This document shows positions 10,351 through 24,300 of a stretch of DNA of 64,000 nucleotides, piece after piece. The DNA is from Prunella strophiata (Eukaryota; Chordata; Aves; Passeriformes; Prunellidae). The notes under the pieces are model-generated. The model did no database searches and was not told the DNA's origin. It was given only the letters and a program-made list of their open reading frames with translations. Within the stretch, counting starts at the first letter, position 1. Every line of letters starts with the position of its first letter. The stretch is taken from the NCBI GenBank assembly GCA_036583965.1, contig JAZBQD010000030.1, forward strand, positions 87,031,300 to 87,095,299. Reading direction: 5' to 3'. The position numbers were made by a program, and so were the translations under genes.

Positions 10351-13300
10351 GTGCCTTGTGTTGCTGTTGGTATGTTAATCCTTTGCAGTACTCATGGCTT
10401 TCCTCAGTAGAAACTATAACAGTAGAGACTCGAAAAGTGATACCCAGATAGCTCTGTTTCTGGTCGTGGTCTTAAGCAGCAGCAAAACTACCCAGAGTAT
10501 CTGCATTTTTCATGCTCCTTGAGCATAAAAGCTGCTTCCAGACTCATGGAGACAGGTGCTGTATCAATTTACTTGCAGCAGGTTTGAAATCAAAACTAAG
10601 GCACCTTTGAATGTAAAACGTAGGTTCTAGAAACATATTTTCTGTTTGTATTGAGGCACCGATGGTTTCTAAGCTGTGGGTATTCCCAAACCCCACTCCC
10701 ACTAACCACTATGTTTTGAGGAAGGGGGATTGCTGATCTGGATTTACTAGAGGTGTTTGAAGGAGTTTGAATACTGAAACCAGGTGCTGCTGTGTTTCAG
10801 TTAGTTCAGTCAGCCCGGGGTGAGGTGCTGGGTGCTGGACACCCTGCTCCCCCAAAGTAGGTCATCTGGCCTGTTGAAGAGGCAGAGAGTTGAGGCACTC
10901 TGCAGGAGAGCTGCTTTCTGCTTCTCATCAAATACTAAACTTAAAGGTAGTATGCTTTGTCCTTGTATTTACTAGGTATACAGAAACGTTGTAGAACAAT
11001 AGTTTCCAGGGAGTGAAAGTCAGGAATTCTTATTAGTTCCTGAAGTGAGCGATGTTTAGAGAGCTGGGATGGTGTTTGCAATGTGGGAAATAGCATTGTT
11101 TTGTCATTCCTGAGGTGAAGAAGTGAGGTCTGCACTAATCATCTCACCTGTGCACCATTGTCCAGTCTTTGCTACATGAAATCCTGGTACACCTTTTGGG
11201 AAATGACTTTTCTGTTTGTTTTGCTTTGCAAATTTCTGCATGTTGGCCCAGGAATCCAAAAGTGATTTCTGTTTTAGGTAGTTCCAATTTAAATTTTTCC
11301 TGCAAATTAATTAGGCCCATTAGTTTTCTCATAATAATGTAGTCAACTGGTGTTCTCCCCAATTAAACTGTTGCTCTGTTCAGTAGTGTGTAAAGTAATT
11401 CTTCAAAATGGTAAGATTTTGTTGTTTTGGTTTTTTTTCCTTAAAGTAGTCTTTTTTCCCCCCATCCTAAGGATTCTTAATTGTTTCATAAATGCTAATG
11501 ACATGAATAAGTTGAAAGTGCATTGCAATATGAAATATATATTTTTATATTCAGTTAAGTATATGTGACACAACAAATCAATTTGTTTCTCACTATTAAC
11601 GGAGTTTATAGTCTAAACCCAGCATAAATAATAACTTTGTGTAGAGTGAGGTGGCCTGACAGTGTACATTTTTAAGCTTTCATAGAGTATTGAGAATTTT
11701 AAGAATTCAGGTGCAGAGGAATAAATCTTGATTAGAGAATAGCAACCCATTGCATTTTAAATTACTGCAGCTACACACAAAACCCTGGTGTCAAGTAAAG
11801 TTTTAGAAATACTCATGCTATGAAAAACATTTGTTAGAGTGGAAGCTCAGGCATGCTGGTATAGCCTGTATTTGTTCACAATTGTAGAAACAAACTTTGT
11901 GGCTTAGAGGCTTTTTTGCACTGTAGGTTTGCTATGCTGGTTTTGGTCCTGATCTCATTAGCCAGTATTAATATGGTGACATGTAACTACTGTTGATTAT
12001 TTGGTGGAGCAGACAATGTTGTGAACAAGGAACACTTGGCAGATCCCTGAATTCTCAAAAGTGTTGATTCTCTCTTACAATTGTCACAAAATACAGGTGC
12101 AAAATAAAATGCCATATGAGTGTCTTTTTACCTACTCAGTTTTCCTCAACTCCTATCAGTTACTGTATGCAGAGTACACACAACCATAGAAACAGACGTG
12201 AAAACAGGTAGTGAGATAAACCACAGATAGAATATAGCAGAAATTTTATTAGACAAAAAAAGCTAGTATTTTACAGAATCAGGTAGCAACTGTCTTAGGC
12301 AACCTCCTTTTAAAAATATTTTTTAAAATTAATTTAATTAAATACAACCTTGTTTCAAATAAGATGTTTTATCAGAAAAATAAATATAGTTAGGGAGCCT
12401 GTTGTGTTTCAGCAGTTGTGCTCTTTGGATAGGTGGGGCATTCATAACCAAAAATAAATGAGCAGGCCTTCAGTTTATTAATTTTTTGATAGAAAGGCAG
12501 ATTTTAGCCTTCTGAGGTGTTTCTACATTCCAGAAATTATCAGAGTATTTATGAGGTCCTTAATAAAGAGAAGTGAATGAGTGTGAAAGCAGGTACTGAA
12601 GTTTATGGAGTAGCTGGAGGCTGTGGATGCTCTTCCTGATGCAATCCTTCGAGTCTGGGTCACGTCCTCTTACAGTGTGAGAAGCTGCTTTTAGCTGAGT
12701 GCTGTCTCTTGCCGGTCTTTCCCTATGGGTTACACTGGGTCAGCTCTGTGCAAACACAGAGGAACCATCAGACGCTGCAGGAGAACAGAAAGAGGCTTAA
12801 CAAAGGCAGGTGCTTTTTTGCTCATGCTGGGGTGGGATTATTGGTTCTGCTAGCAGTGCATCATTTAAAAAGTACGTGTTCTGTTTTTAAGAAAATAGAA
12901 GCAAGCTCTTGGAGAAAAGAAATTGTCAGTTTCGCTTTGGATTCAACTGTATTGTTCTTGTTTATATTATTTTCAAAAAGAAATTGAACACTGTCTGGTA
13001 ACCTTTCCTTCAAAATAAGGTTAGATCCTCGCAAGGGTGGGAAGGTTTAGAAAGGAATAATGGTATTCATTAAGCATATAAACTATAAATGAAACATAGT
13101 AGGATTTTCTAACTTATCCTTGTCAAATGTAAGTTGGCTGAAATAATGCTTTTTTTTGTATACCGATTACGTATTAGTTACCTATATAGTAAAGTAAACC
13201 ACGTAATTCCTTCAGTCTTTTCATAGGTTGGGAGAGAAGAGGAACACTGTGTCCTGTTAAAACCTAATCTGTATATGGAGAGTTAGACTGCTCTAAATTT

Positions 13301-16300
13301 TTCAGAGCATTCTGGACTACTAAACGTTTCAGGGAGCAAGTAATAAGCAAAGCCTCCTGGTTAGCAAAACCTGGCACTGATACCAAAGCAGAGTCCCAAG
13401 CATTGATCATACTGACCTCTTGGTTTTAATGCAGTAAGAACATCCCCAGCATACCATGGCTGCAAGGTTTTCCCTTCCTGTTATTACAATAGCAGTGTAT
13501 CCATCACACTTGTTTTCTCCCACATCCGTTGTGTGTTGGACTTGGCTCCCAGTGCCATCCTGGGCCACTGCTGTTTCAGGGGAGCTGACTTTTTAGTTGA
13601 CATCCTAATGATGTTTAGGATGAAGATGAGGAAAGTATTTTTCAACCTTTTAGTGCAGAAGGAGAGATACGTGGCTCTATGATATGCTCTCAGGCTGAAT
13701 TTTGATAGCTGTCATGACAACAAATGACACGTTCATTTCCCTGAATGGATGGTGTCCTTCCAGACACACACTGAGTGTTATCAAATTTGACAGGTCTTGA
13801 ATGATGGCATGTCAAGGATTCTGGATTCCACCACAGGAGGCTTGGGCTGCTGCAAATGCACACTGCCACCTGGCTTAGCAAAACTTACTTTAGGCTTTTT
13901 CTTGGTTTGAATTCAGGGTTTTTTTAGTTTGTAAGTATCCTTTGAGTTTTCATTTTAAATAGATTTAATATTGGTTGAAAATTTAGTTGGTAATTTTAGA
14001 TTGAAAATTTGTTTGCTAAATAGTAGAAGAGAAAAAAAGTTGGACTTCATCCAGTCACTTTAAAGATGCATGTGTTTTAAATGCCTTCAATATTTTTAGT
14101 AAAAATTTCAGCAAAACCAGAATGATAGGTTTTGAGTATTTGTTAGGTTGGAAACAAGCACTCTGTTCGCTTTTTTTTTTTATTTTGTGTTAGCGCTGTC
14201 AGTCAGTGATGGTACACTCCATGGTAGTTCAGCTGTAGAGTGCAGGGCCAGGAGCTGACACCTGTGTAGATGGGCTACAAACAGTGCCAGTCAGTGGCAC
14301 AGATGGCTTATTTGGTTTATTTATAGGTTTGGCTGTTGTTTATTTGTAAGGTTGCAGTCTCAGTTAGCCAGGTGTTTCTGGTTTAACTGGACTGAAGAAG
14401 TCCTGTAAGTTGGGTAAAACCATATAACTGCTGGTTTTTGTGTGTTTTGTATTGGAATGTTAAGCTGGATTATGGTCTGTCAGTATCTAGTGCTCTAGTA
14501 ACTTGACTCGACCTGCAAACAACAGTTTTTCATGTGTGGTGGTGTATTTATTTATTTATAGTTATGAATTACTTTTGTTAGCAATACTGTCTGGCTATAC
14601 CTGTAATGTAAGTGAAATGATAACTGATACTGTTCAGGTGCTTGGAAGAATGTACCATGTTTCTATCTTTAATTAGTCCTTTCTACCAGAACGTTGGAAT
14701 TCTGTGGCAACTGTGTATGTAGCAACTTTGGAAATGTAAGTGAAGACATATAATTTTTCCCAGTGAGTATTGAAATTTTATAAAAATCCCTGCTATTTTT
14801 TCAGCTTTGTGGTTTTAATTAAGAATGTTTTTATTCCAGTCATAAAAGAAGTCAGTTGTGGTATATCTTGTTTAATTGTGCTTTCCTTTAATCATTGCAT
14901 GTTGAATGCAAAAAATGTAGGTGGCATTTATAGGTATAAAGACGGGTATTTTTACATCAAAAAAAGAGTGAAGCCATTTAGAATATAAACATCCTGAGCT
15001 TTACCTTTCCCATCTTTCAGAAAAAAGAGGAAAAGAAAAATTGATGATCAATCTCCTTCCTTTACATTTTCAGGTCTGTTGGCAGTCTTTCTGCTAGTGC
15101 TGCAGGGATAATATAGAAATAATTATATTGTGGACTATTCATAAATTCACACTGTTTTGAATTCCATTTAATTTGAATAGAGAAAGAAATTAATGCTAAT
15201 ATCCCAAATAATTAATGCCATGATAAAGGATCTGCCTTCCACTTGACACTAAAGGACTTATGTTCTGTTACATCAAAAGACCTAAATCATTTTGAGCATT
15301 CAATATTAAAATTCTAGTTCATGAATATTAGAAATTTAATCAGATACCTCAGTAAGGACTGTGTGGCTTGTGTTGAGTTTAAACACTGGTAATCACAAAG
15401 CTTGTGTTTAGTACAAGTATCAAAATATGACACATCATTTTTATGAGCTTTGAGGCTCTTAAGGGATGCATGGGGAATCATAATGAACTGAAATGTTATA
15501 GACTTCCTATGGCAGTAAACTGTTAAAGTCTGGGTAATGTCATTACTGTGACAATGTTTGTCTTCCTCCGTTAGTCTTGTCTTATAATACTCTTGGTTGT
15601 ATTCCTTTAGGATCTTTCCTGGTTTTGCTGACAGGAGATTCTGGATGTTTATTTTATTCAGGTATTTCTTTCACCACTCTGGAAGATACAGTGTCAAAAC
15701 TTTGCCAAAGTTTCATTCTTTGTTTTGTATTCCAACTTCTCCCTCCATTTCTGTGGCCCTGAGAAAATGCAAGCATGTGCTCAGTACCACTAGTGGTCCT
15801 ATTGGAGTGAACGTCTCTTATTTACAAAACACAAAGCTGAGCCATATGCACATCTTTTTCAAGACAAGAACCACTGTTACATTGCAGGTCAATTCTTTCT
15901 TAGTTACACATTCCTTACTTGTCACAACATGTATATTGAATTATGGAACTTCTGCTGTGGTGTCACACAGCCAGCTTATTTTTAGAGACAGACTTTACGC
16001 CTATACATTGTGTATGACATTACTTTTCCAGCAGTCCCATAAAGTCAGTGTGGCTCCTAGTAGTTTAGGATTGTTTAATGAACAATGATACTGAGCTGTT
16101 ATGGAACAGGTGTGGATCAGGCAGTGCTTGATAATAATTCCTGCTTAAGTTGATGGAAAAGGAAGTTACTCCTTCAGGGGGGAAACAAGGAATTAGTTTG
16201 GTGTTTTATTTAAAACCGTAGAAACCTAGAATTTAAAACAGAAAAGTAAAATGAATGAAAACAGGAAAAAAAAAGAAAGGGAAAACTAAAATGTGATGCA

Positions 16301-16418
16301 AGAAAGGCTCTTGAATGCATTGAGGGTTGTAATTCCTGTTCTGGAGGAACCCAGGTTTGAAAATAAGTATATTAATGCAGATCATGGGAATTCATAACTT
16401 TTAAGTTGCTTTCCTCCA

Positions 16419-16434
16419 CCCCCCCCCCCCCCCC
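16419..16434. repeat. Poly(C) tract, 16 bases
   Basis: Sixteen consecutive C in otherwise AT-rich intron. Long C runs are rarer than T runs in this window. The complementary G run could form higher-order structure, and the tract is likely to be length-variable. Confidence 0.9.
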
Positions 16435-17919
16435 AATGTTTTAACTGTATTAGGTTGTTTAATGGTGCAGCTAGACCTGATTTCAAGTGTTCTGTTATAA
16501 AAGTCTTCTTAGCTTGCCCTTGTGATTTCTGTTCTGTTCTTTGATTTTTTTTTCCTTCTTTCCAGATAGATAATTTTAGTGGTTAAGTAGCTGGTCATTT
16601 GGATTCCTTTTGAGTTAATATAAGTGATATACTTGTGGTTAAAAGAAGATACCATACATAACTGCAATCTGAATTAATGGCCATTGACTTACTCTTCTGT
16701 AGCAATGGCATACATACCATTACTGAGTGTACATAGCATTTGAAGCAGCTTGGTATTTAGTAAATTATACTGTGCTTGCTAAGCAGGTAGTAAAATTTTA
16801 AATGCTTAATTCTTCAAAAGTAGCAAGAATCTGATGCCTGAATCTGATGTCTGTGAGTCACAAATGCAGGTGAGTCAAGGTGGAGTTGTGCTAGAGGGGA
16901 GGTCATTTTTCCAGTGCTGCTCCCTGGTCAGCTCTGCCTGCCTGTTGCCCACCTGACTGGTAGCAGCCCTTGGCTCTTGTTCCTGTGCCATTTTCCTGCC
17001 ACAGGCTTTTTTTTGAATGTGAGGCATGTGCCTAGCTTGCAGGATGTCATGCCTGATGTTAAGCAGCTGGATTTCAGTGGATTTTTAAATTGTTGATACT
17101 GTTGTTCTAAAATTATGGCACCTACTAGATATTAAGGAAGACCCCCACAAAAACCAACAGCAATTAAAACTCCAAATCTCAATATTAGTACTTGCATCTG
17201 GTATCAATATAATTAATAGTTTTGGCAGTTGTGTACATGCACCTTTAGATTTTCTTAGGGAAGTGCCATTTTATTTTATGAATCTGTAAATACTTAATTC
17301 AAGAAAATATTTGATTCAGTTGGTGCACACCTTGATTATTGTGCCATCTAAACTGATGGTGATCATCTGTGTCTTGCTTTGTTAATATTTTCCCTCCATC
17401 TTTTCCATTGCACAATATTTTGTAGATAATTAGGATTGGGAATAGCCTTGATTGTGAGTGGATGTGTTTTTGGGTTGTCTGTAATCCATTTATATGGCAC
17501 AAATATTTAAGCAAAGAAAATAAAATATTAGATAAAACTAGAAAAAAAAATGGAGTCTGTCTAACATGATTACATACATTTGGGAATGAGTAAGATTTGA
17601 CTGGAACATTGCAGTTACATGATGTGCAGAAGTAGAGTTGATGAACTTTCTGAAATGAGGATACACTCAAACCCTTGCTTACAATATTTCTGTATAATTG
17701 TTTTTATCATCCTTCTATGAATATATTCTGGAATTGTGTGAGGGTATTGGTGTGAGCTCCCACATGGGTCAGTCAATACATATCTTTCCTTAAATAAGAA
17801 GAAATATTTTTACATTGAGAAATGTAATAAATAAATGCTCTGCATTGTTTTTCTAGCATTTTCAATGACATTGATTTGAAGCAGTGTAAATTTATGGAAG
17901 GCTAAAGTGACATGTGTGT

Positions 17920-18300
17920 AACTGTTTTGCAGAGAAATGTTTCCCTGCAGCTGCCGGTGTGTGATACGTTGTCTTGCATCACGCAGCCCTTTGCTCTAAT
18001 ACCTCTTTCAAAGCATCCAAATCTGCCTCCTTACCCCATGTCCCTTCTGCTCCCTTTGCAGTACCGGGCAGCAGCAGTCTGTGCCTCAGAAAGCCACATC
18101 CTGTGGTTAATGCACTCTTTCCAGGCAGCACAGGGGCTGTCAGGTAGCTGAATGGCGTCCAGCTGCTGCGTTAGGAAGCCCTTTGTCTAACGATCTGCTG
18201 CTGGAGTTCCCGTGGAGGCTATTACTCATGTGTTCGTCGTGCCGGAAGAGCCTTTCCATTAAATTAACAGCTGTGAATAGGATTTGGATGAAGATATTTT
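17920..18300. promoter_or_regulatory. Candidate regulatory block (unproven)
   Basis: This stretch stands out from its AT-rich surroundings by higher GC content and several CG dinucleotides, for example gatacgttg at 17963-17971, taacgatctg at 18188-18197, and gttcgtcgtgccgg at 18231-18244. It also has E-box-like CAGCTG cores (17948-17953, 18160-18165) and a homeodomain-like TTAAATTAAC at about 18259-18268. Retained CG in intronic DNA can mark conserved regulatory sequence. The 79-codon and 63-codon frames over it show no domain, so I do not call coding sequence. Confidence 0.25.
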
Positions 18301-21300
18301 TGGTAGTGTTTTGTTGGCTCTCTATTCTAACTAAATATGTAGTTGCACACAGTCACAGAAATGAAGTTGTCTGATTGCTTATATCTGCTCAGGGTAGGAG
18401 AAAGTGTGGGGTGCTTTACAGGTTATTCTGCAGAATATCATATTCTCATTTCCTACCGTCATATGTATATGCTTGCAACTTGGTATTTGGGAATGGTTAA
18501 TTAAATCTGAACTTAATTGTGGTCCAAATTGGGGTAGGATTTACCAGTATGAACTGTCTTTGGGCTAAGATGAATTGTAGAAAAATAACACTGGACTTTC
18601 CTTCACTATACATCTTCCTCTTCTGCTTGTCCACTCTGGAGTATGGGAGAGCTGCTCTAGTGAGAATTGTGTGATGAGGTTCAGCACTGGATCCCAGTGT
18701 TGTAGGGTGTTGGGGTGAATGGTGGAAGCAATATTATTTCAGTTTTTTCTGTTTTCCAATAGCTAGATATTCTCTTTTTTGTAATATTTCTTCAGAACAT
18801 TGCTGTTCTAAAAGTCTGTGTTGTTCTGTACTGAAATGAAATGTAGCCTGGGGTTTTCAGTTTGTAGATGTGCTGTAGTATACTTACTGACAGTTGCTGA
18901 TTCTGAGGACTTTATATGCAACACTGATCTGAAACTTATAAATTTTAAGGGCAGGTAAAGGAAAGACAGTTGGAAAATAGAAATCTTGAGTTCAGGAAGG
19001 GTTAGACAAAGGATATATAATTCACAGTTAGTAGCCTTAAATGTATATGTACGTTTTAAAAATTTTCATGTCGGCATACTTCCAAGATTGTTTTTTAAAG
19101 TAATTGTTTTGTGCTTATCAGCTTTTGCTGCAAAGTGGATATAATGCAGGTTGCTGAGTCATTGACCCTTGTAACCAACAATTTGTATATCTTCACCTTG
19201 TTTAGCTTCATACCAAGAAGCAGTAGCAATGTGATTTTTATATAAAATTGCTAGGTCAATATACTTGTTCACAAAGGAAAGACTTAAATTTTTCTCCAGT
19301 ATGTCTAATTTTTTATCATTATGTATGGACTTACAGAATGTGCTCAGCTGAGATTGATCACTGGTGTGTGAAATGACCAAATTATAACAATGGAGGGTTT
19401 TCTGAGGTGGGTAATATATTTTCATATGTAGCTTCCAGCAATGACTTTAATACACTGAAGGCCACACTTTCAATGCTTCTGTTATTGAAATGTAGTGCTC
19501 TGATCGTTTTTCTGCTGAGCTTCAATTTAGAACTTCTTATGGAAAACATCCAAGTTAAAAAACATCAAAGCAAAATAATAATTGTCTCGGAATGCAGCAG
19601 GATCTTTAAGTATAGAATTACAATAGGTAGCAAGAGCTTGAGAAAGTGCACTGGACACCTTAAAGGCTAAATCTGTAAGTAAGAAAGGAAAAGACTGGCA
19701 TGTACCTTGATGTTGTAGTAGTTTGCTAACCTTGCATAAAGGAAGTAAACTTCTGCATTCTTACTGTTTATAGCTTCGTTTCCCATCTTGAATCTTTTGG
19801 CTTTGCTTTACCTAAAGGATTGTTACCACTTTACTCATAGATCCTCAAGAAGTATATTACCACTTGCAGAGCCCTGAATTGGTCCTCTGCTGCACTTCAA
19901 AGCCACCAGGTGAACTCTTCCAAATATTTAATTAACTGAATTATGATACTCAAACCACTTATGAATGTGTTTAGTTAACTTTTCTGAGGTTTGGATCTCG
20001 GACTTTGTAAAGAAAAGCACATATAGGAAGAAGAAAATTATGGTTAAAAGAAGTGCATGCACAGTTGAGAATTGGTTCTGGCTCTTTGGCATTTTAGGTG
20101 TGCCAGTGTGAGAGCGGTTTCTCTGGTTCTTCTGTCAGTTTAGTAATGGCTGTGGGAGGATGGTGATGTGTGTGAGGCTTCAGTAGCTGACAGCTTTTTT
20201 GTTTTCTACAGCTACAATTAAAAGTACCATAGAAGTTGATTTTCACACTGCTTTTATTGGAAGAATGATTAAAGAAGAAATGTAATCTGTATTATCCAGG
20301 AACACCTCTATGTATCATGCTTAAGTCATTCAGATTTTTCTTTCTTTCCTTTCTAGTAGGTCTGGACCTGTCAAACACAGATTTTGGTGGTTCTTGAATT
20401 GTTCTGGCAGCATCAGCAGATGTTTTCAGTGCCATCTGCAAAATATATGGAAAGTTCTGTAAAGTGTGGATTTTCTAGGGTTTTGTTTGGTTTTACGGTA
20501 AATATTAAAATTTTCAGGAAATTTAGCATACTTTATTTGTCTGCTGGGCACAGTAAAATTTTGCTGTAGGCTGTGGAAACCACTTTTCATCCCACCCACA
20601 AACTCAGTGTACCTGAAAAACCCAGTTACTGGGTTTTTACCGGGTTGAGGAGAGATCTGCTCTTCAGCCTAAATCTTAGCAGGTGTGGGGATTTTCTTTA
20701 CCTCTTGTATTACAGAGGACTCTTCTGCTTGCTTTTGTCTCTACATTGTCTTTTCAGCTCAGTCCACGCATTTTTCTTGCTTTTCTAGGAATAGCTTCCC
20801 TAGATGGCAACACCAGTGGCTGGCAGCTCTGTGCTTGTTATGCCTGGTGAAAAAGCCCTGGCTTTCTCAAAGCCCACTGCCTCTAGCAGCAATGAGCTGA
20901 TACACTCATCTTTAGGAGATGTGAGTGGCAGGTATGTGGTAGTCTTGTCTCTGCATGGCTGAAACCCTTCTCAGCTGCAGCAGCTGAATGGATCCTGGTC
21001 TGGGATGAACTTGATGGATTAGTGTAGAGGAAGAGTGTCTGTGCTATGTTACATATCCCAGTCAATGCTGCCATGAGTTGTTTAGGTGCTTGCAAATATA
21101 TTCTTCCCAGATGTGGTTGAAATGCTCTTGATTTTCTTCTTTATTAATAGAAATGTTGTGGTTGGTCTGGATTGGACTCTGATAATAGAATCACCTGTAT
21201 TTCCTTGCCATTTTTTTCCAAGTCACCTTTGCATACTTGGATAAATAGCACACATACACTGTCTCCAAAACGGTATTTCTGTGGAATACGCACACGGGAA

Positions 21301-24300
21301 GTTTGTTACAGATTATAGCATCCACCCCTCTGGAGTAAGATTGTTTTCTTGATTTCTGTGTGTGTTTGAAAACTTAGTATCATCCCTAAAGCATGTCTTG
21401 TCAACAGTTACTACTCACTGTTAATTTTCATCTTAGGGGTAAAAACATGTTTGTGAAGATAACTTAGTTTCAAGATGCAATATGAAATTTAAAGAGAGGA
21501 GCTGTGTGTGCCTGCAATAAGGGGAATGATTCTGTTTCTCTGTATCTGTGATTATATCCTTGGAAGAAAAAAGCAAGGAGGAAAGTTGTGGTCATGGAAT
21601 GTTACTTGATTTCAGTTTGCTAGTCTGAGTTCCCTTTCTCAGAAAAGAAAGATCATTTAATCAGAGATTGCAAGTAGTGTAAATTAGACATCCCTGGAAA
21701 GTAGAAATGATAGTAGAAGGATGAATTAGTTGATTTCTACCTACAGCACAGGATTCGCTCATTTTGGCAACAGCAAGATGTTTAGTTCAGCTCCGCCAAT
21801 TTTTTTGGAAATCTTGCTCTAATTTGCTGAGCTTGGAGACTGTGTGATTATTTCAGCCAGCAGGAGAGCCTTATTTCTTTTGTCAGGTTTTTTAAAAAAT
21901 CTGTTTGCTAATTCTTTGCGGTTTTGTTTGGGAGGTTTTTGGGTTTTTTTGAATGTTACTTCATCATGTGCACCATTAAACATTTTATGCAGGAATGAGA
22001 AGTAATTATTTCTTGTTCAGTTGGTTCACACTGGAATAGCCATAACACCCTTGATCCTGATTCTCCACTGTTCTGCAGCTTGTAAATCATTTACTTTGTG
22101 CTCCAAGTGCAAAGTGTTTGTATAAATCTACTATTGATGTTGATGTATCATTTCTACTTCAGTCTCACTTAAGGCAAGTGTAAATAACTTTACAGAGTTG
22201 CAAAACAGTAGGGAAATAAGCCTCCACAAGCTAAGGCATCAGATTTATTTTCTGGGGCAAATGAAGGGATTCTTTGAAGCCTGATCAAAGCCCGGGCTCT
22301 CCACTTGTGTGTAGTATAAAGCTGGTGGCATTTGAGCAGAATTTGTTGGCTTCAGGAGTTTTGGTTTTGTTTTCTTTTTTTTTTTTTCCTTTTTTTTTAT
22401 TGGGTCTTTATATCTCTGGAACCCATATTCAACATATTTCTGGAAATGACAAGTGTACTGCCATATGGCATACCAGATTTCAAGCCACTCTGAGGTGCAT
22501 GTGTGAATTTTAGAGTGCCTGGAAGAAATGAATGAAAACCACATTTTCAGTTTTATCTATTGCTGAGCTCTGTAGGCAGAGGAATGGGAAGGCTTTGAAG
22601 TAAATTTTGCTGGAGGGATTGTGTGCTTATTTCTGAGCCACCATCCTAATGCAGCAAGGTGTAGATGTAATTTATGTTTCAAAATATGCACTAATTTCAG
22701 CAGGGCTGTCAGTTTATGTGCTGCTGTACTATTCTGGGAAATGGTAAGAAATACTGAGCATCTTTTTGCTGCTGGCAACTGTTACCATTTTCAATTTTTC
22801 ATTTCCAACCCTTTTTTGTGCCTAAACCTCTTTTTCAGACTTTAATGCCTGAACTTAATTCTTAAGTATTGTTGAACTTATTTCTGTATATGCTCTGCTT
22901 CCTTGAAAGGTTCTGTATTGATTATACTTGGAGTAGATTTCTTAAGCTTTTGTTGGTTAGTAAAAGCTGAGGAAGCATTACTAAAGTTATTTGTACCAGG
23001 GTTTTTTTTCTTTCTGGAGACTTTACGTAAACTTTTTAAATGCAGAAAAGATATTTGGGGAAGTTGTGTCAGGTTTTGGTTATAAAAAGCATCTCCTCTT
23101 TGCAGAGGGCAAGCTATTAAGGTAGTTCCTTGTGATCAGTTGTGTGATCAGCTTACACAGTTCTGTGAATTTTCTTCAGAATCAAAACCGATTAATTTTG
23201 AAGTTTTTTTTAATGTAGAAAGAGGGAAGAAGTGTACTTGTGAGATAGCTAATTTGAGTGATTAATTTTGCCACGATAGTTGGTTAGCTGGTAGAATTTG
23301 GCAAAATTATTTCTTTCTTGCTCTAACAAAAACCAAATGTTCACAGGGGAAATCATGTTATGCTACTAAATAATTTCCCCCAAATTTTTCTTTTAAAAAA
23401 TGTACCTTGATACAATAATTGTTCATGACCACTTCCAACACACGGCCTCATGCTCGTTGATTTGTGTGAAACCCTAAGGCTTTTCATAAAATTCTGAGTT
23501 TCCTCCATGTTAGGTCATCTCCATGATTCAATTTAACTTGCTGTGTGCCAGTTAATTGCTGTTTCTGACACTGAATGAAAGAGTATGTTGTGTGTTCTAG
23601 TTGTTTCAAAAAGATGATGGCAAAGGAATGATCTTGCAGGGATGTAAAGCAGCAGTTTTGCAGGTGTTTATAATTACCAACATTTCTGATGTTCTCACAC
23701 GGTGGAAAAATGTTTTCCTTCTTCCTAGAAAATACTGATTGTTAGGTCTATGTTATTTTATAGATCAGTTTGCTGAGGTTGGCTGTTCTGATGAGTTGAG
23801 AAGCAGGAAGCTGTGGTTCTTGCCAGTGGCAGCAGGAGGGCCAGGAGCTGCCCTTGGAATCTTGTGTGTGTGCAGTCCTCCTCTGGCCCTGGTAGGAGGT
23901 CACAGTCAGGAGCCTGAACAGACACAGAGTGGGGAGTTCCAATGCTGGGAGCATGTCCTCTTGGGTGACAGTGGGCAGCTATTGGAAAATTCAGAGTTTT
24001 CAAGGAGAAGAAAACTATATCCCTTCTTTCTTTCTGAATGTTTTTTGGTTTTGGTTTTCTTTTTCCCCTGTGGTGTGTGATATGTTTTCAAATTATCTTC
24101 CTCTTTCTGACATGATGGATTTTTTAAAAATAATTTAAGCAAACTTTTTTTTTAAATACAAAAGTTCATATCTGTATTCCACTTAAAGACTTCTGGAATA
24201 CAGAGATCCTCACAGTAGTAATAAGTCATTGTTCTTTGCTTTTGAAATTCTGTGATACCATATGTAGCACCAAGTACATAATCAGTGAAAAAATTTTATT

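Larger units (their letters stand above)
8781..17900. other. Intron 1 segment, no gene recognised
   Basis: AT-rich intronic sequence. It holds a T29 run at 10322-10350, a C16 run at 16419-16434 and a TTTA-type tract at about 14545-14562. The longest open frame is 163 codons at 15597-16088, with a second frame overlapping it at 15577-15762. Neither has a domain I recognise, and both are rich in F, S and L as expected of T-rich DNA. No CR1 copy was recognised here. Confidence 0.55.

Noticed and set aside
15597..16088. 163-codon plus-strand frame in intron 1
   Set aside because: It has no domain, is biased towards F, S, L and T as T-rich DNA dictates, and lacks flanking splice sites. A frame this long is not surprising in 64 kb read six ways.
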